A stretch of DNA of 64,000 nt from Comamonadaceae bacterium (lineage in GTDB: Bacteria; Pseudomonadota; Gammaproteobacteria; Burkholderiales; Burkholderiaceae_C): NCBI GenBank assembly GCA_027486755.1, contig JAIXOM010000059.1:124001-188000 (forward strand), given 5' to 3'. Under the pieces are notes generated by a model. The model was not told the DNA's origin. It saw nothing but the letters and a program-made list of their open reading frames with translations, and did no database searches. Every line of letters begins with the position of its first letter. Positions within the stretch are counted from its first letter, which is position 1. Of this stretch, positions 24,268 to 32,440 are shown in pieces. Both the position numbers and the translations under genes were made by a program.

Positions 24268-25158
24268 GTGAACCAGCCCCAGACTCCCCCCACCTACGAC
24301 CGGCCGGCAGTGCTGCGCTGGTCTCAGGTGGCGCCGCGGCTCACGCCCTGGCTCCATGAGGAGGTGGCCCGCCGGATGTTCGAGCGCTTGCAGTGGATAC
24401 GCCACAAGCCTCGGGCCTGGACCCACTGGAGCCCGCTGAACAGCGGTGAGGCTGCGCACCGCACGCTCATGCTCTGGTGCGATGCGCCGGCGAGCATGGT
24501 CCAGGCCGAGCCAGGACGTCTGGCCCTGGCAAGACCGCTTTTTGAGCGACCCTGGTGGCAACGCTGGCGCGGCCCGTCCCTGTCCTGGCAGGAGCCGGCG
24601 CCGCATACGCAGGACCTGATTTGGGCCAATATGGTGCTGCACACCGAGATTGAGCCTCGGGACTTGCTGCAGCGGTGGCAGCGGCTGCTGCGCGCCGATG
24701 GCTTTGTGATGTTTTCCTGCCTGGGGCCCGACACCGCGCTAGAGCTGCGCCAGCTCTACCAGGATCTGGGCTGGCCGCCGGCTGGCGCCGAGTTCACCGA
24801 CATGCACGACTGGGGTGACATGTTGGTGGGCAGCGGCTTTGCCGAGCCCGTGATGGACATGGAAAGGCTGACCCTGACCTTTGCCCGTGCCGAGGCCCTG
24901 CTGGCTGAGCTGCGGCAATGGGGGCGCAATGTGCATCCGCAGCGTTTTCAAGCATTGCGGGGGCGCAATTGGCGCTCGCAGTTGGTCGCCGCCATCGAGC
25001 AGCACTGGCCTAGGCAGGCCGATGGCCGACTGACTCTGACCGTGGAGTTGGTCTACGGGCATGCGCTCAAGAGCGCCGCTGGACCCAAGCTCGGGCCTCT
25101 GAGTACCGTCTCGGTCGAGGCCATGCGCGAGATGCTGCAGCGCGATCGCCCTCGCTGA
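24268..25158 (+). CDS. BioC-like methyltransferase-fold protein with degenerate SAM motif
   Basis: GTG 24268 gives 296 aa; earlier starts overlap the divergent comF gene. The second half matches BioC (malonyl-ACP O-methyltransferase): DLIWANMVLHTEIEPRDLLQ, LRADGFVMFSCLGPDTALEL and FTDMHDWGDMLVGSGFAEPV. Where a SAM-dependent enzyme should have a GxGxG loop, about residues 50-66, the sequence is WTHWSPLNSGEAAHRTL, with no recognisable glycine-rich motif. It may have lost catalysis or bind SAM differently. No other bio gene is nearby. Confidence 0.75.
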   Translation: MNQPQTPPTYDRPAVLRWSQVAPRLTPWLHEEVARRMFERLQWIRHKPRAWTHWSPLNSGEAAHRTLMLWCDAPASMVQAEPGRLALARPLFERPWWQRWRGPSLSWQEPAPHTQDLIWANMVLHTEIEPRDLLQRWQRLLRADGFVMFSCLGPDTALELRQLYQDLGWPPAGAEFTDMHDWGDMLVGSGFAEPVMDMERLTLTFARAEALLAELRQWGRNVHPQRFQALRGRNWRSQLVAAIEQHWPRQADGRLTLTVELVYGHALKSAAGPKLGPLSTVSVEAMREMLQRDRPR

Positions 25159-25254
25159 TGACAGGTCATCGCTCGAGGCGGTAAACTTTGACAGTCTCGA
25201 AGCCGGTATGGTCCGGCCGACGCGGGCGGCAGCGCCGCCCCAGAGCGCGATAAG

Positions 25255-25758
25255 GTGCTTGCCTTGGTTCTTGCTTCCTTCAGACTTGCTTCTCACCAGC
25301 CATCCGATGCTGGCCAGGAACCGGCTCTGCAGTGGTCCTTACAGCGCAATTGCGCGCTGTCGCCGGCTCAGTTGTTGCGGTTTTACCTCGGTATTTGTGC
25401 GGTTTCCCTGGGCATTGCCACCATGTTTTGGTTCATGGGGGCGCGCCTGGTCATGCCCTTTGCCTGGCTGGAAGTGTTGGTGCTTGGCGCCGCGCTGCTG
25501 GTGTATGCGCGTCACGCACGCGACGGTGAAAGAATCACCCTGCAAGGCCGCTTACTGGTGGTTGAGTGTGAACATGGCGGGCATACCGAACGCACCGAGT
25601 TTGTCCGTGACTGGGTCAAGGTCGAACCGCGCAATGGTGACGGTTCTCTGATTGAGGTGTCGGGGCAGGGCCGCAAGGTGGTGGTGGGGCGTCATTTGCA
25701 GCCGCAATTGCGACCTGTTTTGGCCCGCGAAATGAGGCTGGCCCTGCGTGGGGTCTGA
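25255..25758 (+). CDS. DUF2244 membrane protein upstream of cytochrome oxidase genes
   Basis: GTG 25255 gives 167 aa. The protein opens with a short segment ending in WSLQRNCALSPAQLLRFYLG, then has two hydrophobic spans (about residues 43-62 and 68-86) and a soluble C-terminal beta-rich part with VEPRNGDGSLIEVSGQGRKVVVGRH. DUF2244 proteins typically precede coxB in Burkholderiales; their function is not established. A perfect 7-bp stem with AGC loop lies just before the start (25224-25240). Confidence 0.85.
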   Translation: MLALVLASFRLASHQPSDAGQEPALQWSLQRNCALSPAQLLRFYLGICAVSLGIATMFWFMGARLVMPFAWLEVLVLGAALLVYARHARDGERITLQGRLLVVECEHGGHTERTEFVRDWVKVEPRNGDGSLIEVSGQGRKVVVGRHLQPQLRPVLAREMRLALRGV

Positions 25759-25815
25759 TCTTCAACATCTGACACCAAACTTGCAGTCTTTGGCGGTGTG
25801 GGCTCGGGCACTGCT

Positions 25816-25821
25816 TATAAT
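25816..25821 (+). promoter_or_regulatory. Candidate -10 element of the coxB promoter
   Basis: A consensus TATAAT lies 39 bp before the coxB ATG. The best -35 candidate is TTGGCG at 25790-25795, but the spacer of 20 bp is long, so the promoter may depend on an activator. The hexamer is within the 102-bp gap between DUF2244 and coxB. Confidence 0.45.
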
Positions 25822-25860
25822 CAGCAGGTTTTTTTGGCGGTTGATTACTCTCTAAAAGAA

Positions 25861-27096
25861 ATGAAGATGAACTTTATTCAGGGCCCCGGCAGGCCAAGCG
25901 TCAAGGCGCTCATCCCCTCAGCGTTGAACATGATGTCCAAGGCTAGCACTTGGATCGCTTTGGCCGGCGCAGGTCTGACCAGCGCCGCATCGGCAAGCAC
26001 TTACAACCTCCCGGGCGGTCCGCAGCCCTTCCAGCTCAACCTGCCCGATCCCGCCACGCGTCTGGCGGCTGAGCAAAACTGGTTGCACTGGGCCATGATG
26101 ATCATCTGCCTGGTGATCTTCATCGCCGTTTTTGGCGTCATGTTCTATTCCATCTGGAAGCACCGCAAATCGGTGGGCCACAAGCCGGCCAACTTCCACG
26201 AGTCCACCGCCGTCGAGATCGCCTGGACTGTCGTGCCCTTCCTCATCGTCATCGGCATGGCCCTGATGGCCACCAAGCTGCTGGTGGCCCAGAAAGACAC
26301 CTCCAATGCCGATCTGACGATCAAGGCCACCGGCATCCAGTGGAAATGGGGCTATGAGTACATCAAAGGCGAGGGCGAGGGCATCGCTTTCGTGTCCACC
26401 CTGGACGCCGGTCACCGCGCCCTGTCCAATGCAGGCGGCCCCAAGAAGGGTGAAATCGTCAGCGACTACCTGCTCAAGGTCGACAAGCCGCTGGTGGTGC
26501 CGGTCAATCAGAAAATCCGCATCATCACCACCGCCAACGATGTGATTCACGCTTTCGCGGTGCCGCAGTTCGGCATCAAGCAAGACGCCATCCCCGGCTT
26601 CGTGCGCGACACCTGGTTCCGCGCTGAAAAGACCGGTGATTTCTATGGACAGTGCCAAGAATTGTGTGGCAAGGAGCATGCTTACATGCCCATCCATGTG
26701 AAGGTGGTGACGGCGGAGCAGTATTCTGCTTGGACCAAGGAGCGTCTGAAGGAGGCTGCGGCATTGGCCGACGATCCCAGCAAGGTTTGGCAACAGGCCG
26801 ACCTGGTCGCCCGCGGCGAGAAGGTTTATGCGGCCAACTGCGCTGCTTGCCATCAGGCCAGCGGCAAGGGTGCCGGCCCGATCAAGGCGCTGGACGGCTC
26901 GGCCATCGTGCTCGATGCCGATCACCTCAAGACGGTCAACATCTTGCTCAACGGCGCGGGCGGCGGGTCCATGCCAGCCTGGAAGCAGTTGAGCGACACC
27001 GAAATCGCGGCCGTCATCACCTATGCCAAGAACAGCTGGTCCAACAAGACCGCACAGCTGGTGCAGCCGGCGCAGGTTCAGGCCGCACGCAAGTGA
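25861..27096 (+). CDS. coxB: Cytochrome c oxidase subunit II with fused cytochrome c domain
   Basis: ATG 25861 gives 411 aa. A leader ending about ASAS precedes two membrane helices (WAMMIICLVIFIAVFGVMFY and IAWTVVPFLIVIGMALMATK). The CuA site is GQCQELCGKEHAYMPIHV with its two Cys, His and Met; the upstream His is in DVIHAFAVPQFG. The C-terminal 100 residues form a c-type cytochrome with CAACH and the Met ligand in SMPAW. It accepts electrons from cytochrome c and passes them to heme a in subunit I. The fused heme domain is common in betaproteobacteria. Confidence 0.96.
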   Translation: MKMNFIQGPGRPSVKALIPSALNMMSKASTWIALAGAGLTSAASASTYNLPGGPQPFQLNLPDPATRLAAEQNWLHWAMMIICLVIFIAVFGVMFYSIWKHRKSVGHKPANFHESTAVEIAWTVVPFLIVIGMALMATKLLVAQKDTSNADLTIKATGIQWKWGYEYIKGEGEGIAFVSTLDAGHRALSNAGGPKKGEIVSDYLLKVDKPLVVPVNQKIRIITTANDVIHAFAVPQFGIKQDAIPGFVRDTWFRAEKTGDFYGQCQELCGKEHAYMPIHVKVVTAEQYSAWTKERLKEAAALADDPSKVWQQADLVARGEKVYAANCAACHQASGKGAGPIKALDGSAIVLDADHLKTVNILLNGAGGGSMPAWKQLSDTEIAAVITYAKNSWSNKTAQLVQPAQVQAARK

Positions 27097-27135
27097 TTAT
27101 CAGAGTCGTACGAGTCCAACAAAAAGGGTAGAGCC

Positions 27136-28752
27136 ATGAGTGCAGTTATCGATCACCACGCACACGATCACGACCATGACCATCATGCACCGACCGGTTG
27201 GCGCCGGTGGGTGTTTGCCACCAATCACAAGGACATCGGTACGCTGTACCTGCTGTTTGCCTTCGCCATGCTGATGATCGGTGGCGTGCTGGCGCTGATC
27301 ATCCGCGCCGAGCTGTTCCAGCCCGGTCTGCAGGTGGTCAATCCGGAGCTGTTCAACCAGCTCACTACCATGCACGGCCTGATCATGGTGTTCGGCGCCA
27401 TCATGCCGGCCTTTGTGGGCTTTGCGAACTGGATGATCCCGCTGCAGATCGGCGCGGCTGACATGGCTTTTGCCCGCATGAACAACTTCAGCTTCTGGCT
27501 GATGATCCCGGCCGCGCTGATGCTCGCCGGCTCCTTCTTCATGCCCGGTGGCGCACCGGCAGCGGGCTGGACGCTGTACGCTCCGCTGACCCTGCAGATG
27601 GGCCCGTCCATGGATGCCGGCATCTTTGCGCTGCACATCCTGGGCGCCTCGTCCATCATGGGCTCGATCAACATCATCGTGACCATCCTGAACATGCGCG
27701 CTCCTGGCATGACGCTGATGAAGATGCCGATGTTTGTCTGGACCTGGCTGATCACCGCTTATCTGCTGATCGCCGTGATGCCCGTGCTCGCCGGTGCCAT
27801 CACCATGACGCTGACCGACCGTCACTTTGGTACCAGCTTCTTCAATCCCGCCGGCGGTGGCGATCCGGTGATGTACCAGCATATTTTCTGGTTCTTCGGC
27901 CACCCCGAGGTCTACATCATGATCTTGCCGGCCTTCGGCATCGTCAGTCACATCATTCCGGCCTTTTCCCGCAAGCGCCTGTTTGGCTACGCCTCCATGG
28001 TCTATGCGACCGGCTCGATCGCCATCTTGAGCTTCATCGTCTGGGCTCACCACATGTTCACCACCGGCATGCCGGTGACCGGTCAGCTGTTTTTCATGTA
28101 CGCGACCATGCTGATTGCGGTTCCGACCGGGGTGAAGGTGTTCAACTGGATCGCGACCATGTGGAAGGGCTCGATGACCTTCGAGACCCCGATGCTGTTT
28201 GCCGTCGGCTTCCTCTTCGTGTTCACCATGGGCGGCTTTACCGGGCTGATCCTTTCGATCGCGCCTGTCGACACCCAGTTGCAAGACGGTTACTACGTGG
28301 TGGCCCACTTCCACTACGTGTTGGTGGCTGGCTCCTTATATGCCATGTTCGCTGGTTTTTACTACTGGGTGCCCAAGTGGACCGGTGTGATGTACAACGA
28401 GACGCGCGGCAAGATCCATTTCTGGTGGTCGCTGATCTCCTTCAACGTGACCTTTTTCCCCATGCACTTCCTGGGGCTGGCCGGCATGCCGCGTCGCTAT
28501 GCTGACTACCCCATGCAGTTTGCCGACTTCAACATGTGGGCCTCGGTTGGTGCATTCGCTTTCGGTATCGCTCAGGTTTACTTCTTCCTCTTCATCGTCT
28601 GGCCGACCATGCGTGGCATCGGTGAAAAGGCGCCAGCCAAGCCTTGGGAAGCGGCCGAAGGGCTGGAGTGGGAAGTACCCTCGCCGGCACCCTTCCACAC
28701 CTTTGAAACCCCGCCCAAGCTGGACGCCACCGCCACCCGGGTGGTCGGCTGA
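27136..28752 (+). CDS. coxA: Cytochrome c oxidase subunit I
   Basis: The product is 538 aa with twelve membrane spans. It begins with a His-rich cytoplasmic tail (HHAHDHDHDHHAPTGW). The heme a ligand is in TTMHGLIMVF; CuB and heme a3 are marked by WFFGHPEVYIMILPAFGIVSH-type sequence (with the Tyr of the HPEVY segment), HHMFTTGM and VAHFHYVLVAGS. It is the catalytic, proton-pumping subunit that reduces oxygen to water in the inner membrane. It lies 39 bp after coxB with a GG-rich ribosome site. Confidence 0.97.
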   Translation: MSAVIDHHAHDHDHDHHAPTGWRRWVFATNHKDIGTLYLLFAFAMLMIGGVLALIIRAELFQPGLQVVNPELFNQLTTMHGLIMVFGAIMPAFVGFANWMIPLQIGAADMAFARMNNFSFWLMIPAALMLAGSFFMPGGAPAAGWTLYAPLTLQMGPSMDAGIFALHILGASSIMGSINIIVTILNMRAPGMTLMKMPMFVWTWLITAYLLIAVMPVLAGAITMTLTDRHFGTSFFNPAGGGDPVMYQHIFWFFGHPEVYIMILPAFGIVSHIIPAFSRKRLFGYASMVYATGSIAILSFIVWAHHMFTTGMPVTGQLFFMYATMLIAVPTGVKVFNWIATMWKGSMTFETPMLFAVGFLFVFTMGGFTGLILSIAPVDTQLQDGYYVVAHFHYVLVAGSLYAMFAGFYYWVPKWTGVMYNETRGKIHFWWSLISFNVTFFPMHFLGLAGMPRRYADYPMQFADFNMWASVGAFAFGIAQVYFFLFIVWPTMRGIGEKAPAKPWEAAEGLEWEVPSPAPFHTFETPPKLDATATRVVG

Positions 28753-28760
28753 TCTGCACA

Positions 28761-28871
28761 ATGACACCGCAGCAAGACAAGAGCAACCGACGCCTGGGCT
28801 GGATCCTGGCCACGGTGGCGCTCGTGTTTTTGCTCGGCTTCATGGTGCGCATGGTCTTGCTTGGCGGTTGA
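28761..28871 (+). CDS. 36-residue single-span peptide (cytochrome oxidase small assembly protein)
   Basis: This ORF starts 8 bp after coxA and ends 22 bp before ctaG. The peptide opens MTPQQDKSNRRLGW and continues with one hydrophobic helix (ILATVALVFLLGFMVRMVLL) and a Gly-Gly end. Position and size match the small membrane peptide often annotated between coxA and ctaG in Burkholderiales. Its molecular role is not known to me; a place in oxidase assembly is inferred from location. Confidence 0.75.
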   Translation: MTPQQDKSNRRLGWILATVALVFLLGFMVRMVLLGG

Positions 28872-28893
28872 GAGCACGAGAAAGACGGCACAG

Positions 28894-29505
28894 ATGACAG
28901 CTCGGCGTGACAACCTGCGTATGCTTGGTAAGCTATGCGTGATCGCGCTGGGCATGTTCGGCTTCGGCTACGCCCTGGTGCCGCTGTACATCGCGATTTG
29001 CGAGATGACCGGCATCAATGTCTTGGCTCTGAGCGACAAGCTGATTCCCGGCGTCACTTCCTCGCGGGCCGCCAACACCCAGGTCGATACCTCGCGCACC
29101 ATCACGGTGGAGTTCGACGCCAATGCCCGTGGCCCCTGGGACTTCAAGCCGGCGGTGCGCTCGCTCCAGGTGCGTCCCGGCGAGCTCACCACGGTGATGT
29201 ATGAGTTTCAGAATGTCCAAAACCGCACCATGGCGGCGCAGGCCATTCCGAGTTATGCGCCGCGCCAGGCATCGCCCCATTTCAACAAGCTCGAGTGCTT
29301 TTGCTTCAACCAGTACACCTTGTCGCCTGGCGAGAAAAAGCAGTGGCCGGTGGCTTTTGTGATTGATCCAAAATTGCCCAAAGACGTGACCACCATCACC
29401 TTGTCCTATACCTTCTTTGAAGTGGGTGGCAAGACGCCGGCGGCGCCTCAAGGTGGTCTGGACAAATCTGCTTCAGTCGCGCTGGCGCGGTCCGCGGGGG
29501 TATGA
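28894..29505 (+). CDS. ctaG: Cytochrome c oxidase copper-assembly protein CtaG (Cox11-like)
   Basis: ATG 28894 gives 203 aa. A single N-terminal membrane anchor (MLGKLCVIALGMFGFGYALV) is followed by a periplasmic immunoglobulin-like domain. The copper-binding pair is in KLECFCFNQYTL. It delivers copper to the CuB centre of subunit I. Its stop overlaps the ATG of the DUF2970 gene by 4 bp. Confidence 0.94.
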   Translation: MTARRDNLRMLGKLCVIALGMFGFGYALVPLYIAICEMTGINVLALSDKLIPGVTSSRAANTQVDTSRTITVEFDANARGPWDFKPAVRSLQVRPGELTTVMYEFQNVQNRTMAAQAIPSYAPRQASPHFNKLECFCFNQYTLSPGEKKQWPVAFVIDPKLPKDVTTITLSYTFFEVGGKTPAAPQGGLDKSASVALARSAGV

Positions 29506-29693
29506 GCGCGGCCCGCTTGATGGGTACCGTGAAGGCAATTGCCTGGTCTTTTCTGGGCCTGCGCGGACGGCAAGGGTTGGAGCACGATGTGCAGCAGCTC
29601 AAGCCCCTGCAAGTGCTGGCGGCTGGGTTGGTCGGTGTTTTTGTATTGGTGGGCGCCCTGGTCGCCCTGGTCCATTGGATCGTGCCAGGTTAA
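29502..29693 (+). CDS. DUF2970 small membrane protein
   Basis: The 63-aa product overlaps ctaG by 4 bp (ATGA). It starts MSAARLMGTVKAIAWSFLGL, with a GxRGRQG basic turn, and has one C-terminal hydrophobic span (VLAAGLVGVFVLVGALVALV). DUF2970 proteins occur between ctaG and coxC in Burkholderiales. Function unknown; probable accessory to the oxidase. Confidence 0.85.
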   Translation: MSAARLMGTVKAIAWSFLGLRGRQGLEHDVQQLKPLQVLAAGLVGVFVLVGALVALVHWIVPG

Positions 29694-29758
29694 TGCGTAG
29701 CCGGTCGCGCCGGAACGCCTAGGTTTTTTGCAGCGTTTTGAGTCCAAGAGGAAAGAGC

Positions 29759-30640
29759 ATGTCTTCAGCTACACACGGCACCACGCCTTACTACTACGTG
29801 CCTGGCCCGTCGCGCCATCCGGTGATGGCCGCCATCGGCCTGTTTTTTGTGATCCTGGGCGCAGGCCAGTGGATCAACGGTGCGGGCTGGGGAGCTTATA
29901 GCCTGCTGTTCGGTCTTTTGTGGTGGCTGGGCGTGCTCTATCAGTGGTTTCGCGATGCGGTGGCCGAGAGCGAGGGTGGCCTGTACAGCGACCGCATTGA
30001 CGCCTCTTTCCGCTGGAGCATGAGCTGGTTCATCTTCTCGGAAGTGATGTTCTTCGGCGCCTTCTTCTCTGCGCTCTGGTGGGCCCGTGCTCACTCAGTG
30101 CCCGCGCTCGGCAGTCTGGAAAACGCCCTGCTCTGGCCTGACTTTCGTGCGATCTGGCCCACCATGCAAGCCGGTGCCACTGCCTCGCCGGCCGGTATCG
30201 TCGAGCCTTTCACCACGGTGGGCCCTTTCTGGCTGCCCACCATCAACACCGCCTTACTCTTGACCTCGGGCGTGACGCTGACCATTGCCCACCATGCGCT
30301 GCGGGAAGGCCACCGGGCAAAGACTATCAGCTACATGTGGATCACCGTGCTTCTGGGCGTGGTCTTCCTGGGCGTGCAGGGCTACGAGTACTTGCATCTG
30401 TACAGAGATCTGAATCTCAAGCTGACCTCCGGCATTTATGGTTCGACCTTCTACATGTTGACTGGTTTTCACGGCTTTCATGTGTTTGTCGGCATGCTAA
30501 TGCTTTTGTTCATCACCCTGCGCTTGCAAAAGGGCCACTTCACCGCGGAGCGCCACTTTGGCTTTGAGGGCGCAGCTTGGTACTGGCACTTTGTGGACGT
30601 GGTCTGGCTGGGCCTGTACATCCTGGTTTACTGGTTGTGA
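29759..30640 (+). CDS. coxC: Cytochrome c oxidase subunit III
   Basis: ATG 29759 behind AGAGGAAAG gives 293 aa with seven membrane spans. Characteristic stretches are YYYVPGPSRHPVMAAIG, FSEVMFFGAFFSALWWARAH, TLTIAHHALREGH and LTGFHGFHVFVGMLML, with HFVDVVWLGLYILVYW at the end. Subunit III stabilises proton uptake by subunit I. An intrinsic terminator follows 61 bp downstream. Confidence 0.96.
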   Translation: MSSATHGTTPYYYVPGPSRHPVMAAIGLFFVILGAGQWINGAGWGAYSLLFGLLWWLGVLYQWFRDAVAESEGGLYSDRIDASFRWSMSWFIFSEVMFFGAFFSALWWARAHSVPALGSLENALLWPDFRAIWPTMQAGATASPAGIVEPFTTVGPFWLPTINTALLLTSGVTLTIAHHALREGHRAKTISYMWITVLLGVVFLGVQGYEYLHLYRDLNLKLTSGIYGSTFYMLTGFHGFHVFVGMLMLLFITLRLQKGHFTAERHFGFEGAAWYWHFVDVVWLGLYILVYWL

Positions 30641-30646
30641 AGGCCG

Positions 30647-30679
30647 CTTGTTCGGCGGGCTTTGTGTCAGCCGAACAAG
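30647..30679 (+). other. 10-bp inverted repeat after coxC
   Basis: CTTGTTCGGC and GCCGAACAAG pair perfectly around a 13-nt loop, 7 bp after the coxC stop. There is no T-run, so it may be an RNA-stabilising 3' hairpin or the first half of a double terminator with the one at 30702. Confidence 0.55.
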
Positions 30680-30701
30680 AGGTATGCCGCATCTAGTACG
30701 G

Positions 30702-30727
30702 GCCGCTGCGCGATCAGCGGCTTTTTT
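30702..30727 (+). terminator. Intrinsic terminator after coxC
   Basis: GCCGCTG and CAGCGGC (7 bp, loop CGCGAT) are followed directly by six T residues. It ends the coxB-coxC transcript and faces the convergent DUF2909 gene. Confidence 0.88.
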
Positions 30728-30743
30728 GTTTCAGCAGGGGGCT

Positions 30744-30962
30744 CTAATTGCCCACCGGCAGCCCGGTCGGGCGGATGTAGCCTAGCTTCCAGGCCAGCAG
30801 GACGCACAAGAAGAGCAGGATGGAAAATCCCACCCGGAATGCCAGCGCACGGGCCATGTGATTGGTCTTGGAGCTACGCTGACCGCCCTTGAGCATGAAA
30901 TACATGGCACTGGCCAAGGCGCCGAGGATGGCCACGAAGGCCAGACCGATGAGATATGACAT
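30744..30962 (-). CDS. DUF2909 twin-transmembrane protein
   Basis: ATG at 30962 gives 72 aa with two hydrophobic helices (LIGLAFVAILGALASAMYFM and VGFSILLFLCVLLAWKLGYI) joined by KGGQRSSKTNHMARALAFR. This matches the twin-transmembrane DUF2909 proteins found opposite to the oxidase genes in Burkholderiales. Its start is 18 bp from that of the SURF1 gene on the other strand, so the promoters overlap. Confidence 0.85.
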   Translation of the reverse strand: MSYLIGLAFVAILGALASAMYFMLKGGQRSSKTNHMARALAFRVGFSILLFLCVLLAWKLGYIRPTGLPVGN

Positions 30963-30980
30963 GAGCACTATTATCCGACT

Positions 30981-31733
30981 ATGAAGCCCGTCGATCCCGA
31001 AGGCTCGCCGCCGCTGCGCAGTGGCCGCTGGTGGCTGTTGACTTTGGCCACCTGGGCCATGATCGGCCTGACCTTTTCGCTCGGCCGCTGGCAGATGAAC
31101 CGGGCTGACTACAAGCTGGGCCTGGCCGCGGCCATAGAGGCGCGCACGCGCGAGCCGGCACTCGATCAGGCGGCCTTGCTGGCCCAGACCGAACTGGCCT
31201 TGCAGTTGCACCGGTCGGTGCAGCTGCAAGGTCGCTGGCTGGCCGAGCGCACCGTTTATCTGGACAACCGGCCCATGGGTGGGCGCGCCGGTTTTTGGGT
31301 GATCACGCCTTTGCAATTGCAAGGCAGTAGCCAGGTGGTGCTGGTGCAACGCGGCTGGATCGGGCGCGACTTCATGGACAGGCAGCGGCTGGCGCCGGTG
31401 CAGACGCCCGAAGGGTCGGTTCAGGTCAACGGTCGTTTGGCCCTTACGCCAGGCAAGCTATACCAACTCGAGCCCGACGTACCGGGTCTGATACGGCAAA
31501 ATCTCGAGATCTCCCAATTCCGTTCCGAAACAGGACTGGCATTGCTCGATGCGCTGGTGATCCAGACCGGGGCACCCAGCGAAGGTTTGGCGCGTTCCTG
31601 GGACGCGCCCCAACTGGGGGTGGATAAGCATCATGGCTATGCCTTCCAGTGGTTCTCCCTGTCGGGTTTGTTGGTGGTTCTCTACATCTGGTTTCAGTGG
31701 ATCGCTCCGCGCCGTCGCAAGAATAGGCTTTGA
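30981..31733 (+). CDS. SURF1-family oxidase assembly protein
   Basis: The product is 250 aa with the SURF1 plan: a membrane helix near each end (WWLLTLATWAMIGLTFSLGRWQ and FSLSGLLVVLYIWFQWIAPR) and a periplasmic domain between. Motifs are LGRWQMNRAD, VYLDNRPMGGRAGFWVITPL, QRGWIGRDF and GYAFQWFSL. SURF1 helps insert heme a into subunit I. It starts a second group of assembly genes after the coxC terminator. Confidence 0.93.
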   Translation: MKPVDPEGSPPLRSGRWWLLTLATWAMIGLTFSLGRWQMNRADYKLGLAAAIEARTREPALDQAALLAQTELALQLHRSVQLQGRWLAERTVYLDNRPMGGRAGFWVITPLQLQGSSQVVLVQRGWIGRDFMDRQRLAPVQTPEGSVQVNGRLALTPGKLYQLEPDVPGLIRQNLEISQFRSETGLALLDALVIQTGAPSEGLARSWDAPQLGVDKHHGYAFQWFSLSGLLVVLYIWFQWIAPRRRKNRL

Positions 31734-31735
31734 TC

Positions 31736-32431
31736 ATGTCTTCCCCGGCTCCTATGCTCCCCCCTTCCTCTCAGGATCAGCCCCTGGGCCTGACGGTCCA
31801 CGAGTTGCCCTCGCCTGAGCGGGCCAGCGGAGCGGCCGCCCGTGCAGGACGCTGGCGGATGTTGCTGATCTTGCTGGTCTGCGCCTCACCGGTGATCGCG
31901 TCTTACCTGACCTACTATGTCATTCGGCCTGAGGGGCGGCGCAGCTTTGGTGAGCTGATCGACCCGCAGCGCCCGCTGCCGGCGGTCGACGGCCGCAGCC
32001 TGCAGGGCCAGGTGCAGCCCTTGCCGGGCCTGAAGGGGCAGTGGCTGCTGCTGGCCGTCGCCGGCGGCGCCTGTGAGGCGAGCTGCCAGAACCTGCTCTA
32101 CCTGCAGCGCCAGTTGCGCGAGTCCATCGGTCGTGATAAGGACAGGCTAGACCGGGTCTGGCTGATCAGCGACGAGGCGCCGGTGGACCCTGTACTGCAG
32201 GCGGCCATGCAGGGAGCGACCGTGCTGCGTGTGGCCCCTGAGGCCCTGAATGCCTGGCTGCTTCCTGCGGCCGGAAGGCAGCTGCCCGATCACCTGTATC
32301 TGGTCGACCCCATGGGCCACTGGATGATGCGCTTTCCCCCTGAGCTCTCGGTGGAGTCTGCTGGCAAGGTCAAACGCGACCTGCAACGCTTGCTGCGCGC
32401 CTCCAACAGCTGGGACCAGCCTGGACGATAG
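31736..32431 (+). CDS. Membrane-anchored CxxxC thioredoxin-fold-like protein in the oxidase cluster
   Basis: ATG 31736 gives 231 aa. A Pro-rich N-terminal segment, one membrane span (MLLILLVCASPVIASYLTYY) and a periplasmic domain are visible. In that domain GGACEASCQNLLYLQRQLRE has a CxxxC like the copper site of SCO1, and VDPMGHWMMRFPP resembles the C-terminal part of the SCO/thioredoxin fold. A conserved uncharacterised protein at this place is usual in Burkholderiales. A copper or thiol role is inferred. Confidence 0.75.
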   Translation: MSSPAPMLPPSSQDQPLGLTVHELPSPERASGAAARAGRWRMLLILLVCASPVIASYLTYYVIRPEGRRSFGELIDPQRPLPAVDGRSLQGQVQPLPGLKGQWLLLAVAGGACEASCQNLLYLQRQLRESIGRDKDRLDRVWLISDEAPVDPVLQAAMQGATVLRVAPEALNAWLLPAAGRQLPDHLYLVDPMGHWMMRFPPELSVESAGKVKRDLQRLLRASNSWDQPGR

Positions 32432-32440
32432 AGCCCAGCC

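Noticed and set aside
25224..25240. GGGCGGC-AGC-GCCGCCC stem before the DUF2244 gene as a riboswitch or terminator
   Set aside because: It is a single GC stem with no T-run and no alternative pairing partner found by eye; such stems arise easily in this base composition.
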